The position numbers were made by a program, and so were the translations under genes. This document shows, one piece after another, positions 46,146-56,343 of a stretch of DNA of 64,000 nucleotides. Position 1 is the stretch's first letter. Each line of letters starts with the position of its first letter. A model generated the notes under the pieces. The model was not told where the DNA came from, ran no database searches, and saw only the letters and a list, made by a program, of their open reading frames with translations. The DNA comes from Caulobacter sp. SLTY (GTDB lineage: Bacteria > Pseudomonadota > Alphaproteobacteria > Caulobacterales > Caulobacteraceae). The DNA lies in NCBI RefSeq assembly GCF_009905535.1, contig NZ_JAAALA010000012.1:45726-109725 (forward strand), given 5' to 3'.

Positions 46146-49049
46146 ATGCCAATGCCCTTTCTTTCGTCCCCCTCCGACGTGGACGGCACAAACGGCTACG
46201 TGCTCCTCGGCACGGGAGGCGGCGACAACGTCGAAGCGGTGGCCATCATCGGCGACGTCAATGGGGACGGCATCGCCGACTTCCTGGTCGGCGCCACCGG
46301 GGTGGGGGTCAACCAGCCCTACGCCGGCGCCGCCTATTTGGTCTACGGGACCCGCGACGGGCATGCGCGGTTCACCGATCTGGCCGACCTGACGGCGCAG
46401 CAGGGCTTCAGGATCGACGGTATCGGCCAGGACGATCGCCTGGGCGGACGGGTCGCCGCGGCGGGCGACCTCAACGGCGACGGCCTGGCTGACTTCATCG
46501 TCACGGCCAGCCAGCATCAACTGGGCGGCGGTGACTACGTCGGCTATGTCGTCTTCGGCCGCAGCGACTTCGGCGCGACCCTCGACGTCTCGACCCTGGA
46601 CGGCTCGAACGGCTTCACGGTCCGCCCGGCGAGCCAGGTCTACGACGCCGACGTGCGGTTCGCCTCGGCCGGCGACGTCAACGGGGACGGCATCGATGAC
46701 CTGCTGATCGGCGAGCCCCAAAACGACACGGGGGGCTATGGCGCCGGCGCCCTGCATGTGGTGTTCGGCACGGACCAGGGGTTTGACGCCGACCTCGACC
46801 TCAGCGCGCTGGACGGATCGAACGGCTTCACGATCTACGGGTCGGAGTATCAGGGCCTCGGCTACAACGTCTCGTCGGCCGGGGACATCAATGGCGACGG
46901 CTTCGCCGACATCGTGGTCAGCGTCGACGTCTACGGCGGCGCCTTCGACGGCGGCTACGGCGGCTATGCCCCGACCACGATGGACAAGGCCTATGTCATT
47001 TTCGGCAGCGACACCGGTTTCGCCGCCGAGGTTTCGCTGGCCGACCTGGACGGGACCAACGGCTTCGTCCTCACCAGCAGCAACCAGGACAACGCCTTCG
47101 GCGGCGAGGTCGGCTCGGCCGGTGACTTCAACGGCGACGGTTTCGACGACCTGATCATCTCCGACATCAGCGACGACGAGGACGCCGAGGACAGCGGTGC
47201 GGTCTATCTGGTGTTCGGTCGGGCCGGCGGCTTCGCGGCCAGCCTGGACGTCTCCGAAATCCAGGGCCAGGTGGGCTTCCGGATCGGCGGGGTCGGCGAG
47301 CGCAGCAAGGTCGGCCAGCTGCTGGCCGCGGGCGACCTCAACGGCGACGGGCTGGACGACCTCATCGCCACCATGCCCTCGCCTGACTCCGAGAACGTCT
47401 ACACTGGCGGCGTCTATGTGGTGTTCGGCTCGAAGCTGCCGCTAGGCGACGACCTGCGCTACGCCGACCTTTCGGCCGGCGACGGCTTCCTGATCGCCGG
47501 GGTCACCAACAAGATATTCGGGCTGTCCGTGTCATCGGGCGGCGACGTGAACGGAGATGGGGTCGAGGACATGATCCTTGGGGCCCAGTACGGCGCCGAC
47601 TTCGCCGGCGCCGCCTTCGTCATCTTCGGCCAGCGCGATGACGCCGAGACCCAGTCCGGCGCCGGCGGCGCCGACAGCCTCGAGGGCGGCGGGGGCGACG
47701 ACAGCCTCTCGGGCCTTGGCGGCAAGGATGTGCTGTACGGCCTGATCGGCTCCGACCTCCTGGATGGCGGTGATGGAGCCGATGCTCTGTATGGCGGGTC
47801 GGGGGCGGACGACTTGATCGGCGGGCTGGGCGGCGACCTTCTGGACGGCGGAACCGGGGCGGATTCCATGGCCGGCGGGACGGGTGACGACACCTACATC
47901 GTCGACGACGCCCTTGACGTGACGACAGAACTGGGCGGCGAAGGTTCCGACCGGGTGCGGGCCAGCGTGACCATCACGCTGGGAGCGGAAATCGAGAACC
48001 TGACCCTGCAAGGCGCCGGCGACATCGGCGGGACCGGCAATGGACTGAACAATGTCCTCGACGGCAACAGCGGCGCCAACAGCTTGAACGGCGGGGGCGG
48101 CAACGACCTGATCAAGGGCGGTGCGGGTGACGATGTCCTCAACGGCGGGACCGGCATTGACCAGCTTCTGGGCGGTATCGGCGCGGACGACCTCGACGGC
48201 GCGGACGACAATGACCGGCTGGAGGGCGGGGACGGCAACGACACCATCCTGGGCGGCGCCGGCGTGGACATCCTCGACGGCGGGGCGGACAACGATACGC
48301 TCACGGGCGGACTTGGCGCTGACCAGCTGCTCGGCGGCGCCGGAACGGACACCCTGAACGGGGGGGACGGAAACGACACTCTGAATGGGGGCCTGGGCGC
48401 CGACGCCATGACCGGCGGAGTCGGGGACGACGTCTTTCTTGTCGACGACGCCGGGGACACCACCGTGGAATTGGCCGCCCAGGGTGTCGATCAGGTCCGC
48501 GCAAGCATCAGCGTAACCCTGGGCGACAACATCGAGACCCTGATCCTCGAGGGCGCGGGCAACCTCAACGGGACCGGCAACGGCCTGGCCAACACGCTCA
48601 ACGGCAACAGCGGCGCCAATGTCCTCGACGGCTTGGGAGGCAGTGATCTCCTTAAGGGCGGGGACGGGATCGACACCCTGATCGGCGGGACGGGCAATGA
48701 TATCCTGGTGGGCGGCGCCGGCGCCGACAGCTTTGCGGTCCGCCAGGAGTCCGTCTACTTCAGCCGGGTCCCGGGCGGCCGGGTGCTCGAGATCGATACG
48801 ATCAGCGACTTCTCCACGGCGCAGGGCGATTTCATCGATTTCTCGGCCATCGACGCGATCGCCTCGACCGGCGGAGACGACGCCTTCCTCCTGGTCGGGG
48901 CCTTCAACGGCAATGCCGGCCAGATGACCTTGAGCTTCGCCAGCGGAACCACCACCCTCCGGCTCGACACCGACGGGGACGGACTCGCCGATTACCTGAT
49001 GAAGATCAACGGCGACGTCAGGGCCGACAGCGGCGGCTGGGTGCTTTAG
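46146..49049 (+). CDS. FG-GAP beta-propeller and RTX-repeat exoprotein
   Basis: A 967-residue secreted protein without N-terminal signal peptide, as expected for type I export. Residues 1-500 contain seven FG-GAP repeats of the D-x-NGDG-x-x-D type (DVNGDGIADFLVGA, DLNGDGLADFIVTA, DVNGDGIDDLLIGE, DINGDGFADIVVSV, DFNGDGFDDLIISD, DLNGDGLDDLIATM, DVNGDGVEDMILGA), enough for a full seven-bladed integrin-like propeller. Residues 500-860 hold RTX calcium-binding nonapeptides in two near-duplicate blocks, each with a DDTYIVDD or DDVFLVDD strand. The C-terminal 105 residues resemble serralysin-type secretion domains. No type I exporter genes are nearby. Function probably adhesion or matrix; unknown. 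Confidence 0.85.
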   Translation: MPMPFLSSPSDVDGTNGYVLLGTGGGDNVEAVAIIGDVNGDGIADFLVGATGVGVNQPYAGAAYLVYGTRDGHARFTDLADLTAQQGFRIDGIGQDDRLGGRVAAAGDLNGDGLADFIVTASQHQLGGGDYVGYVVFGRSDFGATLDVSTLDGSNGFTVRPASQVYDADVRFASAGDVNGDGIDDLLIGEPQNDTGGYGAGALHVVFGTDQGFDADLDLSALDGSNGFTIYGSEYQGLGYNVSSAGDINGDGFADIVVSVDVYGGAFDGGYGGYAPTTMDKAYVIFGSDTGFAAEVSLADLDGTNGFVLTSSNQDNAFGGEVGSAGDFNGDGFDDLIISDISDDEDAEDSGAVYLVFGRAGGFAASLDVSEIQGQVGFRIGGVGERSKVGQLLAAGDLNGDGLDDLIATMPSPDSENVYTGGVYVVFGSKLPLGDDLRYADLSAGDGFLIAGVTNKIFGLSVSSGGDVNGDGVEDMILGAQYGADFAGAAFVIFGQRDDAETQSGAGGADSLEGGGGDDSLSGLGGKDVLYGLIGSDLLDGGDGADALYGGSGADDLIGGLGGDLLDGGTGADSMAGGTGDDTYIVDDALDVTTELGGEGSDRVRASVTITLGAEIENLTLQGAGDIGGTGNGLNNVLDGNSGANSLNGGGGNDLIKGGAGDDVLNGGTGIDQLLGGIGADDLDGADDNDRLEGGDGNDTILGGAGVDILDGGADNDTLTGGLGADQLLGGAGTDTLNGGDGNDTLNGGLGADAMTGGVGDDVFLVDDAGDTTVELAAQGVDQVRASISVTLGDNIETLILEGAGNLNGTGNGLANTLNGNSGANVLDGLGGSDLLKGGDGIDTLIGGTGNDILVGGAGADSFAVRQESVYFSRVPGGRVLEIDTISDFSTAQGDFIDFSAIDAIASTGGDDAFLLVGAFNGNAGQMTLSFASGTTTLRLDTDGDGLADYLMKINGDVRADSGGWVL

Positions 49050-50125
49050 GTCGCCTTAGTCGGCGCGGCCGGGTCGCTGCCCGGCACCGGGTTCAGCGCA
49101 TCTTCCTCGGCTCCGCGGACCAGATCCTCGGCCGCGTCGTTGTGGGTGGCGCCGCCCGCGTCCTCCTCGGCCTTGGCCGCCTTTCGGGACGGTGGCTTGA
49201 GGCGCAGGGCATCCCGCGCCGCGTCGCCCTCCTGGCCAAACAGACCCCGCACGCGCACTTCCTGCTGCGGCAGGGGGATCTCGAACCCACCCTTGCGCAA
49301 CGCGTCCTCGATCGCCCAGGTGTAGGCGGCGTGGGCCGCGTTGGGCCGCTTCACCGCCTCCAGCGTCGGCCAGACCACCAGCTCGAACATCAGCCCCACA
49401 TCCCCGAACCCGACCAGCCAGACTTGAGTCTTGCGGCGCGCCGTATCCTCCAGGGTAAACGGCACCTCATGGGCGGCCTTCAGCACCGCGTCACGCACGG
49501 CTTCCTTGCTGGTCCCGTAGGCGACTCTGAACGGCACATGCATCCGCCGGGCGCTGTTCTGGTGGGTCCAGTTGGTGATCGGCGCCTCGATCAGCCGGCT
49601 GTTGGGGACCAGCACGTCCATGTCGTCATTGTTGCGCAACCGCGTGGCCCGCGCCCCGATCTCGGCCACCACCCCCCGCTCGCCGGTCTGCAGCTCCAGA
49701 TAATCGCCGATGCGGATGAGCCGGTCGAAGATCAGCACCAGGCCGGAGATGAACTCCTTGACCACCCCCTGCATCCCGAAGCCCAGACCGACGCCCAGGG
49801 CTCCGGCGAACAGGGAGAGGCTGGAAAGGTCCAGCCCGAAGGCCGAGAAGCCCATGAAAACGCCGACAGCGGTGAGGCCATAGGTGGCCACCTTCTCGAC
49901 GATATAGATGGGCGGGGCAGCCATCGGCCGGCTCTCGCGGGCCCGGCGAAGCAATCGCTGAAGCATCCGCGAGGCCAGCCAGAACAGCACGATGATCAAC
50001 ACGCCGCTGACCACGCCCCCGACCGTCAGATGCGACTTGCCGAAGGTCCACAGCTTGACGTCGCCGATGTCGCGCACCTCGCGCGTAAACTCGCGGGTCT
50101 GCTGCGGAAGGATGCTGCCGGCCAT
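49046..50125 (-). CDS. Mechanosensitive channel of the MscS family
   Basis: A 359-residue small-conductance mechanosensitive channel protein. It has about three N-terminal membrane helices (VGGVVSGVLIIVLFWLASRML; TYGLTAVGVFMGFSAFGL; LSLFAGALGVGLGFGMQGVVKEFISGLVLIF), the last being the Gly/Ala-rich pore helix, followed by the beta domain DYLELQTGERGVVAEIGARATRLRNNDDMDVLVPNS. A charged C-terminal tail of about 80 residues is extra. Expected to relieve osmotic pressure. It overlaps the RTX gene end by 4 bp. Confidence 0.92.
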   Translation of the reverse strand: MAGSILPQQTREFTREVRDIGDVKLWTFGKSHLTVGGVVSGVLIIVLFWLASRMLQRLLRRARESRPMAAPPIYIVEKVATYGLTAVGVFMGFSAFGLDLSSLSLFAGALGVGLGFGMQGVVKEFISGLVLIFDRLIRIGDYLELQTGERGVVAEIGARATRLRNNDDMDVLVPNSRLIEAPITNWTHQNSARRMHVPFRVAYGTSKEAVRDAVLKAAHEVPFTLEDTARRKTQVWLVGFGDVGLMFELVVWPTLEAVKRPNAAHAAYTWAIEDALRKGGFEIPLPQQEVRVRGLFGQEGDAARDALRLKPPSRKAAKAEEDAGGATHNDAAEDLVRGAEEDALNPVPGSDPAAPTKAT

Positions 50126-50296
50126 GGCGGGACTTTGGCCGCCCAGGGGGGAGGGGGCAAGGGTCGGCCGTGGATTTTGCCAGGCGCCGGTCGCTCGCCT
50201 TCCCGGCCCGAGGCGCCCTTAGCCCCTTTCCGGCCAAGGTCTGGTGACATCCCGCCCAACGCGCTCTAGAGCTTCGGAGGGGGCGCTTCGGCAGGG

Positions 50297-52114
50297 ATGT
50301 ACGGATTGGCGACCCAGCGCCTGTTTTTCACGGCCGTTCTGAGCGTGGGCCTCCTGGCCCCGGCGCTCGCCGCGCGCGCCGAGGAACCCAAGGCGGCGGT
50401 CCGTGGGGTCGCGGACGAGGATCTCGGCAACCAGATTCGCCAGGCCGTCGGCACGGCCGACACCGCCCCTGCTTCCCGCTTCGAGGCCCGCCGACGGGGG
50501 CAGGAGGCCGCCGAGTCGGCCATCGCCGTGCTTCGATCAGAGGGCTACTATGCCGGCGAGGCCGCCTCCGACCTGGGGGACCGCGACGATGAGGACGGTG
50601 AGGCCGTTCCCCGCGCGGTGATCACCGTCACTACAGGCCCGCAGTTCCGCATCGCCCGCCCGACCATCGAATGGCAGGAGACGGCGCCCTCGCCGGAGGT
50701 GCAGAGCGCCGGGACCCTGGCCATGGCCCTGCGGCGGGGCCAGCCCGGGCGGGCTCAGGATGTGCTGGCCGCCGAGGGCCGCATCCTGTCGGCCATCGTC
50801 CAGCAGGGTCATGCCGACGCTCAGGCCGACCCGCGCGAGGTGATCGTCGACCATGCCGACAACACCGTCCGCCCCACCTTCCGCATCGACGCCGGACCGC
50901 TGGTAAAGCTCGATGGTCTGATCCTCGAATACGGGGGCCGCACCCGGCGCGACTGGATCACCGACCTCACCCCATGGAAGCCCGGGGTGGTCTATGCCCC
51001 CGACCGCCTGGGCGAGTTGGAGCGACGCCTGCGCGAGACCGGCGCCTACGAAACCGTCTCGGTCAGCCTGGCCCCGGCCGACCAGGTGACGGCGGAGGGC
51101 TACCGCCCGGTGATCCTGACCCTGAAGGACCGGCCCCGCCGGTCGCTGGAGGTCGGCGCCGGCTATTCGACCAGCGAGGGCGCCGGCCTCGACATCACCA
51201 CCACCCGCTACAACGGCTGGCGCCGCGCCGACACCCGGATCATCGCCCTGCGCCTGGCCGAACTGCAGCAGCGGCTCGACTACCGGGTGTCGTTGCCTCA
51301 CTGGCGCGAGCCGCGCCAGACCCTGGCCATCACCGCCAGCGTCTATAACGAGGTGACCGACGCCTACGACCAGACCGGCGCCTCCCTGACCGCCGACGTC
51401 ACCCGGCGCACCGGGATCAACGCCTACACCACCTACGGCGCCTCGATCGACGGCGGTCGGGTGGCCGAGATTCTCACCGTCGGCAGTGTGGTGATCCGGG
51501 GCGTCGACCGGGATCTGTTCAACGTCTCCCTGCTGGGCGCCTTCGCGGTCGACAATTCCGACGACCCGCTCAACCCCAAGAGCGGCTGGCGGGCCGAGAT
51601 CCGGGCCGAACCCATCGTCACCTTCGGCGATGCGCAGCTGACCTATCTGAAGACCACCGCCCAAGGCAGCCTCTACCTGCCCTTTGGCGAGGAGCGGAAG
51701 CTCGTGCTGGCCGGCCGTCTGAAAGCCGGCATGATCAACGGGGCCGAGACCTTCGACGTGCCAGCCGCCCGCCGATTCTATTCCGGCGGCGGGGGTTCGG
51801 TGCGCGGCTACGGCTACCAGGCCATCGGTCCCCGGATCAGCTCGACGCCCCTGGGTGGCATCAGCCTGGCCGAGGCCTCGATCGAGGCCCGCTACGAGCT
51901 TACCCGCCAGTGGGGCGTGGTGGCCTTCATCGACGGCGGGGCGGTAGGCGAGAACAGCTTCCCCGAAGGCAAGGATTTCAGCGCCGGTGTCGGCTTCGGC
52001 GTGCGGTATAATCTGGGCTTCGGTCCGATCCGCGCCGACATCGCCTTCCCGCTCGACCCGCGCGACGGCGACGCGGCCTTCCAGATCTACATCAGCATAG
52101 GCCAGGCCTTTTGA
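50297..52114 (+). CDS. tamA: Outer membrane translocation protein TamA (Omp85)
   Basis: An Omp85-family outer membrane protein of 605 residues with signal peptide (LFFTAVLSVGLLAPALAARA), POTRA domains over roughly residues 40-270 (LVKLDGLILEYGGRTRRDWITDL is one strand-helix unit) and a C-terminal beta barrel. The L6 loop motif GGSVRGYGYQAIGPR is diagnostic of the family. With TamB it inserts or transports some outer membrane proteins and phospholipids. The TTG start of tamB overlaps its stop by 4 bp. BamA itself is excluded by the short length and the tamB partner. Confidence 0.92.
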   Translation: MYGLATQRLFFTAVLSVGLLAPALAARAEEPKAAVRGVADEDLGNQIRQAVGTADTAPASRFEARRRGQEAAESAIAVLRSEGYYAGEAASDLGDRDDEDGEAVPRAVITVTTGPQFRIARPTIEWQETAPSPEVQSAGTLAMALRRGQPGRAQDVLAAEGRILSAIVQQGHADAQADPREVIVDHADNTVRPTFRIDAGPLVKLDGLILEYGGRTRRDWITDLTPWKPGVVYAPDRLGELERRLRETGAYETVSVSLAPADQVTAEGYRPVILTLKDRPRRSLEVGAGYSTSEGAGLDITTTRYNGWRRADTRIIALRLAELQQRLDYRVSLPHWREPRQTLAITASVYNEVTDAYDQTGASLTADVTRRTGINAYTTYGASIDGGRVAEILTVGSVVIRGVDRDLFNVSLLGAFAVDNSDDPLNPKSGWRAEIRAEPIVTFGDAQLTYLKTTAQGSLYLPFGEERKLVLAGRLKAGMINGAETFDVPAARRFYSGGGGSVRGYGYQAIGPRISSTPLGGISLAEASIEARYELTRQWGVVAFIDGGAVGENSFPEGKDFSAGVGFGVRYNLGFGPIRADIAFPLDPRDGDAAFQIYISIGQAF

Positions 52115-55100
52115 GCGCCACCGACGAGCCCGCGACAGAGACGCCGTCGGTGCGGCCTCGGGACCACCGCCGGCGCTGGTTGCCCAGCAGCGCGCCCGGC
52201 TGGCTGATCCTGATCTCCGTGGTCGTCGTGATGCTGGTCGCCGCCGCGGCGGTCGGGGTGCGCTACGGGGTCAACACCGTGCCGGGCCTGGCTTTCATCG
52301 AGGCCCGCGCCAATGGCCTGAAGATAGGGCGCTACGGTCGGCTGAAGATCGAGGGGGTCAGCGGCGACATCTGGCGCAACGTCTCGATTCGCAGGCTGAT
52401 CATCTACGACGAGAAGGGGATCTGGCTCGAGGGCCGGAACCTCAACATGCAGTGGCGCTACCACGAGCTGTTCGTGCGCCGCTTCCATGCCGACGCCATT
52501 GTTGCCGAGCAGATCACGCTCAGCCGCCGCCCGACCCTGACGCCGAAGGAGAAGTCCGGCGCCCTGCCGGTCACCATCCTGATCGACAGCCTGAAGACCC
52601 GGGTCGACAGCCGCCCGGCCTTCAGCCAGGTCGAGGGCCGCTTCGACCTGGAAGGCCGCCTGGCGTTGCAGCGCCGGGGCGGGACCAGCGGCCGGCTCGT
52701 GGCCAAGAGCCTGATGCACCAGGGCGACTTCGCCGACATCGGATTCGACCTCGGCCGCTCCGACGCCCTGCTGGTCAACGCCAAGGCTTCGGAAGCACAG
52801 GGCGGCGCCCTGGCCGGGGCGCTGGGCCTCGACGCCACCCGCCACTTCTCCCTCGACGCCCAAGCGCGGGGCACGATCAAGGAGGGCCGTTTCAACCTCC
52901 TGGTCGAGTCCGGCGAGACCCAGCCGGCCAAGGCCGAGGGCAGCTGGAACGCCGCTGGCGGCTCGGCCAACGGCTACGTCCGCCTGGACGCCTCCGACCT
53001 GACCGGCCTCTACGCAAAGATGTTCGGCCCGCAGGTGAAGTTCGACGTCACCGGCCGCAAGGTCGGCGCCTTCTACGACGTCCGCGCCCGCCTCGACTCC
53101 GAGGGGCTCACCGCCACCGCCGCCGGCTTGGCCGACCTCGGCAAGCGCACCGCCGCCCCCTCGGGCCTTGCGGTCACCGCCTCTACCGGTTCGCTCGGCC
53201 GGCTGACCTGGAACGCGGTTACCGGGGCCGCGACCTTTCAGGGCCTGTTCAAGGGCGACGCCGAGAACTTCACCCTCAGCGGCGACCTGCGCGGCTCTGG
53301 CGTCAGCACGGCCGGCTATACGCTGGCGTCGGTCGGCGGCCGGACCACGTTGGGCCGCGCCAAGGGCGAATTGGTTCTGATTTCCGCCCTGACCGGCCGG
53401 GGCGGGCGAGGGCAGGGCTACCTGCCGGCCCTGCTGGGTCCCTCGCCGGTCGCCGACGTGGATATGGCTATCCTCAAGGACGGCCGCCTGCTGATGCGCC
53501 GCGTCCGGGCGACCGGCGCGGGCCTCAAGGCCGAGGCGGAAGGCTCTCGCGGCCTGCTGGGCGGTCTCTCCTTCAAGGGCAAGGCGGAACTGTGGAACTT
53601 CGGCGCCGCCAAGCTGGGCGGCAAGGGGCGGCTCGCCGGCAGCTGGTCGGCCGACCAGTCGGGCGAGAACAAGCCCTGGGTTTTCACCGTCGATGCCCGG
53701 GGCACGGGCTTCGCGCTCGGCATGAGCGAACTCGACCGCCTGCTTGGCCCCGCGCCCCGGCTGCGCGGCAAGGCCAGCCTGCTGAACGGCGCGGTGGACG
53801 TCGCCGAGCTGCGCCTCGACGGTGAAAGGGCTGCCGCCAAGGGCCAAGGCCGTATCGGCGCCAAGGGCGATCTGGCCTTCAACCTCGACTGGAACGCCGA
53901 GGGGCCGTTCCGCGCCGGTCCGGTGGAAATCGCCGGCAAGGCCAAGGGCGACGGCAAGATCGCCGGCAGCCTGTCCGCCCCGCGCGCCGACCTGACCGCC
54001 CAGGTGGACCAGATCGACCTTCCGCGCCTGCCGCTGCGCAACGCCAACCTGACCCTGACCTTCATGCAGCGTGCGGGCGGCGGGGACGGCGCCTTCGCCT
54101 TGACCGCCGAGAGTCCCTACGGCCCGGCCCGCCTGCGCACCGACTTCGGCTTCGCCAACGGCGGGGTGGACCTCTCCGGCCTCGACGCCGATGCCGGTGG
54201 GATCAAAGCCCAGGGCGCGGTGGCCCTGCGTCGCGGCCGGCCATCCTCCGCCGACCTGACCCTGGCCATCGGCCCCGGCATCCTGCTGACGGAAGGCGCT
54301 ATCGAGGGCCAGGCTCGGATCGTCGACACCGTTGGCGGAGCACGGGCAACCCTGAACCTCACCGCCAAGGACGCGGTGCTGCGCGACGCCGCCGGCCTGA
54401 GCCTCGACGCCGCCACCATCACGGCCGACGGCCCGCTGGACCGCCTGCCGGTGCGGATCCAGGCCAGCGGCGCGGCCCCCAACGGCGCCTATGGCGTCGA
54501 TGTCGCCGGCCTGCTCACCGAGGTGCGTCAGGGCGAGGCGAACGCCTGGCAGCTGACCTTCGATGGGACCGGCAAGTCGGGCCGGGCCCAGCTGCGCACT
54601 ACGGAGACCGCCCGGCTGGTGTTCGGCGGTCCGACGACCGAGGCCCATCTGAAGCTGGTGACGGTCGGACGCCAGGAGGGCGCCGCCGCCGGGACGGCCG
54701 TGATCGACGCCCGCATCGCCAAGGGCTCCGCCGACATCCAGGCCACCCTGGCCGGCATGCCGCTGGCCATCGCCAATGAGGACCTCGCCGGCCGGCTCGA
54801 CGCCCGCCTGAACCTGCGGGGCCAGGGCGAGCGGTTGGAGGGCCAGCTGAACGCCGAGGTCAAGAACGTCCGCGCCCGTGGCTCCGGCCGCGCCTTCACC
54901 CTGGACGGGACGGTCGAGGCCAAGCTGGCCGACCGCTGGATCACCATCACCGGCAAGGCCAACAGCGCCCAGGGCCTCTACGCCGATGCCAACTTCGTCC
55001 TCCCCGCCGAGGCCTCGGCCGCCCCGCTGCGGCTGGCCATCGACCGGCGGCGTCAGGTCCAGGGCAAGTTCACCGCCAACGGCGAGATCAAGCCCCTTTG

Positions 55101-56343
55101 GGACCTGTTGATGGGCGGCGACCGCTCGCTGAGCGGCCAGGTCCGCCTGGCCGGCAGCCTGGGCGGGACCCTGGCCGACCCCCGGCTGCTTGGCGAGGCA
55201 CAGCTGTCCGGCGGCGCTTACGAGGACGGGCCGACCGGCCTTCGCCTCCGCAATCTCGCCCTGTCGGCCGCGTTCGCCGACAACGCCATCGACGTCACCC
55301 AGGCCAGCGCCAGCGACCCCAACGGCGGCCGCGCCTCCGGCTCGGGCCGGATCAGCCTGTTGCGGGACGGGACCAGCAGTTTCCGGCTCGACCTCACCCG
55401 CTTCCAGGTGATCGACAACGACTTGGCCACCGCCACAGCCTCGGGCCAGGTCACCATCAACCGCACCTCCGCCGGCAATCCGCGCGTGGAGGGATCCCTG
55501 CGGATCGACCGCGCCGAGATCGCGGCAGAACCCCTCAGCCCCAGCGGCGTGACCCCGATGGACGTCATCGAGATCAACAAGCCCCGCACCGCCGCCGTCC
55601 GCCGGGCCGAGGCGGCAGAAGCCGCCCAGGCCAAGGGGCTGACCGTCGACCTGGCCATCGACCTGAAGGCGCCGCGCGCGATCTTCGTCGAGGGCCGGGG
55701 CCTGAACGTTGAGCTCAGCCTGGACGCCCGGGTCACCGGAACCACCAATCGGCCGGTGCTGGCCGGCACGGCGCGGGTGGTGCGGGGCGACTACGACTTC
55801 GCCGGCAAGCGGTTCGAGTTTGACGAGCGGGGCGAGATCATCCTCTCCACCGACCCCAGCCGCATCCGCCTCAACCTGACCGCCACCCGCGAGGATCCCA
55901 GCCTGACCGCTGTTGTCCGGGTCCAGGGCACGGCGGCCAAGCCGGAAATCACCCTGACCTCCACCCCCCAACTGCCTCAGGACGAGGTGTTGAGCCGGGT
56001 TCTGTTCGGTTCCTCCGCCGCCCAGCTGTCGCCGTTCGAGGCGGCGCAGTTGGCCTCAGCCCTGGCGGCCCTGGCCGGCGGCGGGGGCTTCGACGTCATC
56101 GGCAACATTCGCCAGCTGGCGGGCCTCGACCGCCTGACCATCGGCGGCACCGAACTGACCGGCGTCACCGTGGCGGGCGGCAAGTACCTGACCAACGACG
56201 TCTACCTCGAGCTCATCGGCGGCGGCCGTGAGGGCGGAGCAGTGCAGGTGGAGTGGCGGGTGCGCCGCAACCTCTCCATCGTCTCGCGGATCGCCGGGGG
56301 CGGCGAGAGCAAGCTCTCCGTCCGCTGGCGACGGGACTACTAG
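52111..56343 (+). CDS. tamB: Translocation and assembly module protein TamB
   Basis: A 1410-residue AsmA-like protein that bridges the inner and outer membranes, partner of TamA. It has one N-terminal membrane helix (about residues 29-50, GWLILISVVVVMLVAAAAVGV), a long repetitive beta-rich periplasmic body of DUF490 type, and a C-terminal TamB domain (VTGTTNRPVLAGTARVVRGDYDFAGKRFEF; LSRVLFGSSAAQLSPFEAAQLASALAAL) ending in an aromatic residue. It starts at TTG 52111, coupled to tamA, and its stop overlaps the convergent DUF1428 gene. Confidence 0.95.
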   Translation: MSATDEPATETPSVRPRDHRRRWLPSSAPGWLILISVVVVMLVAAAAVGVRYGVNTVPGLAFIEARANGLKIGRYGRLKIEGVSGDIWRNVSIRRLIIYDEKGIWLEGRNLNMQWRYHELFVRRFHADAIVAEQITLSRRPTLTPKEKSGALPVTILIDSLKTRVDSRPAFSQVEGRFDLEGRLALQRRGGTSGRLVAKSLMHQGDFADIGFDLGRSDALLVNAKASEAQGGALAGALGLDATRHFSLDAQARGTIKEGRFNLLVESGETQPAKAEGSWNAAGGSANGYVRLDASDLTGLYAKMFGPQVKFDVTGRKVGAFYDVRARLDSEGLTATAAGLADLGKRTAAPSGLAVTASTGSLGRLTWNAVTGAATFQGLFKGDAENFTLSGDLRGSGVSTAGYTLASVGGRTTLGRAKGELVLISALTGRGGRGQGYLPALLGPSPVADVDMAILKDGRLLMRRVRATGAGLKAEAEGSRGLLGGLSFKGKAELWNFGAAKLGGKGRLAGSWSADQSGENKPWVFTVDARGTGFALGMSELDRLLGPAPRLRGKASLLNGAVDVAELRLDGERAAAKGQGRIGAKGDLAFNLDWNAEGPFRAGPVEIAGKAKGDGKIAGSLSAPRADLTAQVDQIDLPRLPLRNANLTLTFMQRAGGGDGAFALTAESPYGPARLRTDFGFANGGVDLSGLDADAGGIKAQGAVALRRGRPSSADLTLAIGPGILLTEGAIEGQARIVDTVGGARATLNLTAKDAVLRDAAGLSLDAATITADGPLDRLPVRIQASGAAPNGAYGVDVAGLLTEVRQGEANAWQLTFDGTGKSGRAQLRTTETARLVFGGPTTEAHLKLVTVGRQEGAAAGTAVIDARIAKGSADIQATLAGMPLAIANEDLAGRLDARLNLRGQGERLEGQLNAEVKNVRARGSGRAFTLDGTVEAKLADRWITITGKANSAQGLYADANFVLPAEASAAPLRLAIDRRRQVQGKFTANGEIKPLWDLLMGGDRSLSGQVRLAGSLGGTLADPRLLGEAQLSGGAYEDGPTGLRLRNLALSAAFADNAIDVTQASASDPNGGRASGSGRISLLRDGTSSFRLDLTRFQVIDNDLATATASGQVTINRTSAGNPRVEGSLRIDRAEIAAEPLSPSGVTPMDVIEINKPRTAAVRRAEAAEAAQAKGLTVDLAIDLKAPRAIFVEGRGLNVELSLDARVTGTTNRPVLAGTARVVRGDYDFAGKRFEFDERGEIILSTDPSRIRLNLTATREDPSLTAVVRVQGTAAKPEITLTSTPQLPQDEVLSRVLFGSSAAQLSPFEAAQLASALAALAGGGGFDVIGNIRQLAGLDRLTIGGTELTGVTVAGGKYLTNDVYLELIGGGREGGAVQVEWRVRRNLSIVSRIAGGGESKLSVRWRRDY

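Noticed and set aside
46146..49049. Tandem DNA repeats or CRISPR-like array
   Set aside because: The repetition is protein-coding (FG-GAP and RTX motifs in one frame), without spacers or uniform repeat units.
52087..55971. Very long minus-strand open frame opposite tamB
   Set aside because: TamB is well supported by start coupling, anchor helix and C-terminal domain; the antisense frame has no domain pattern.
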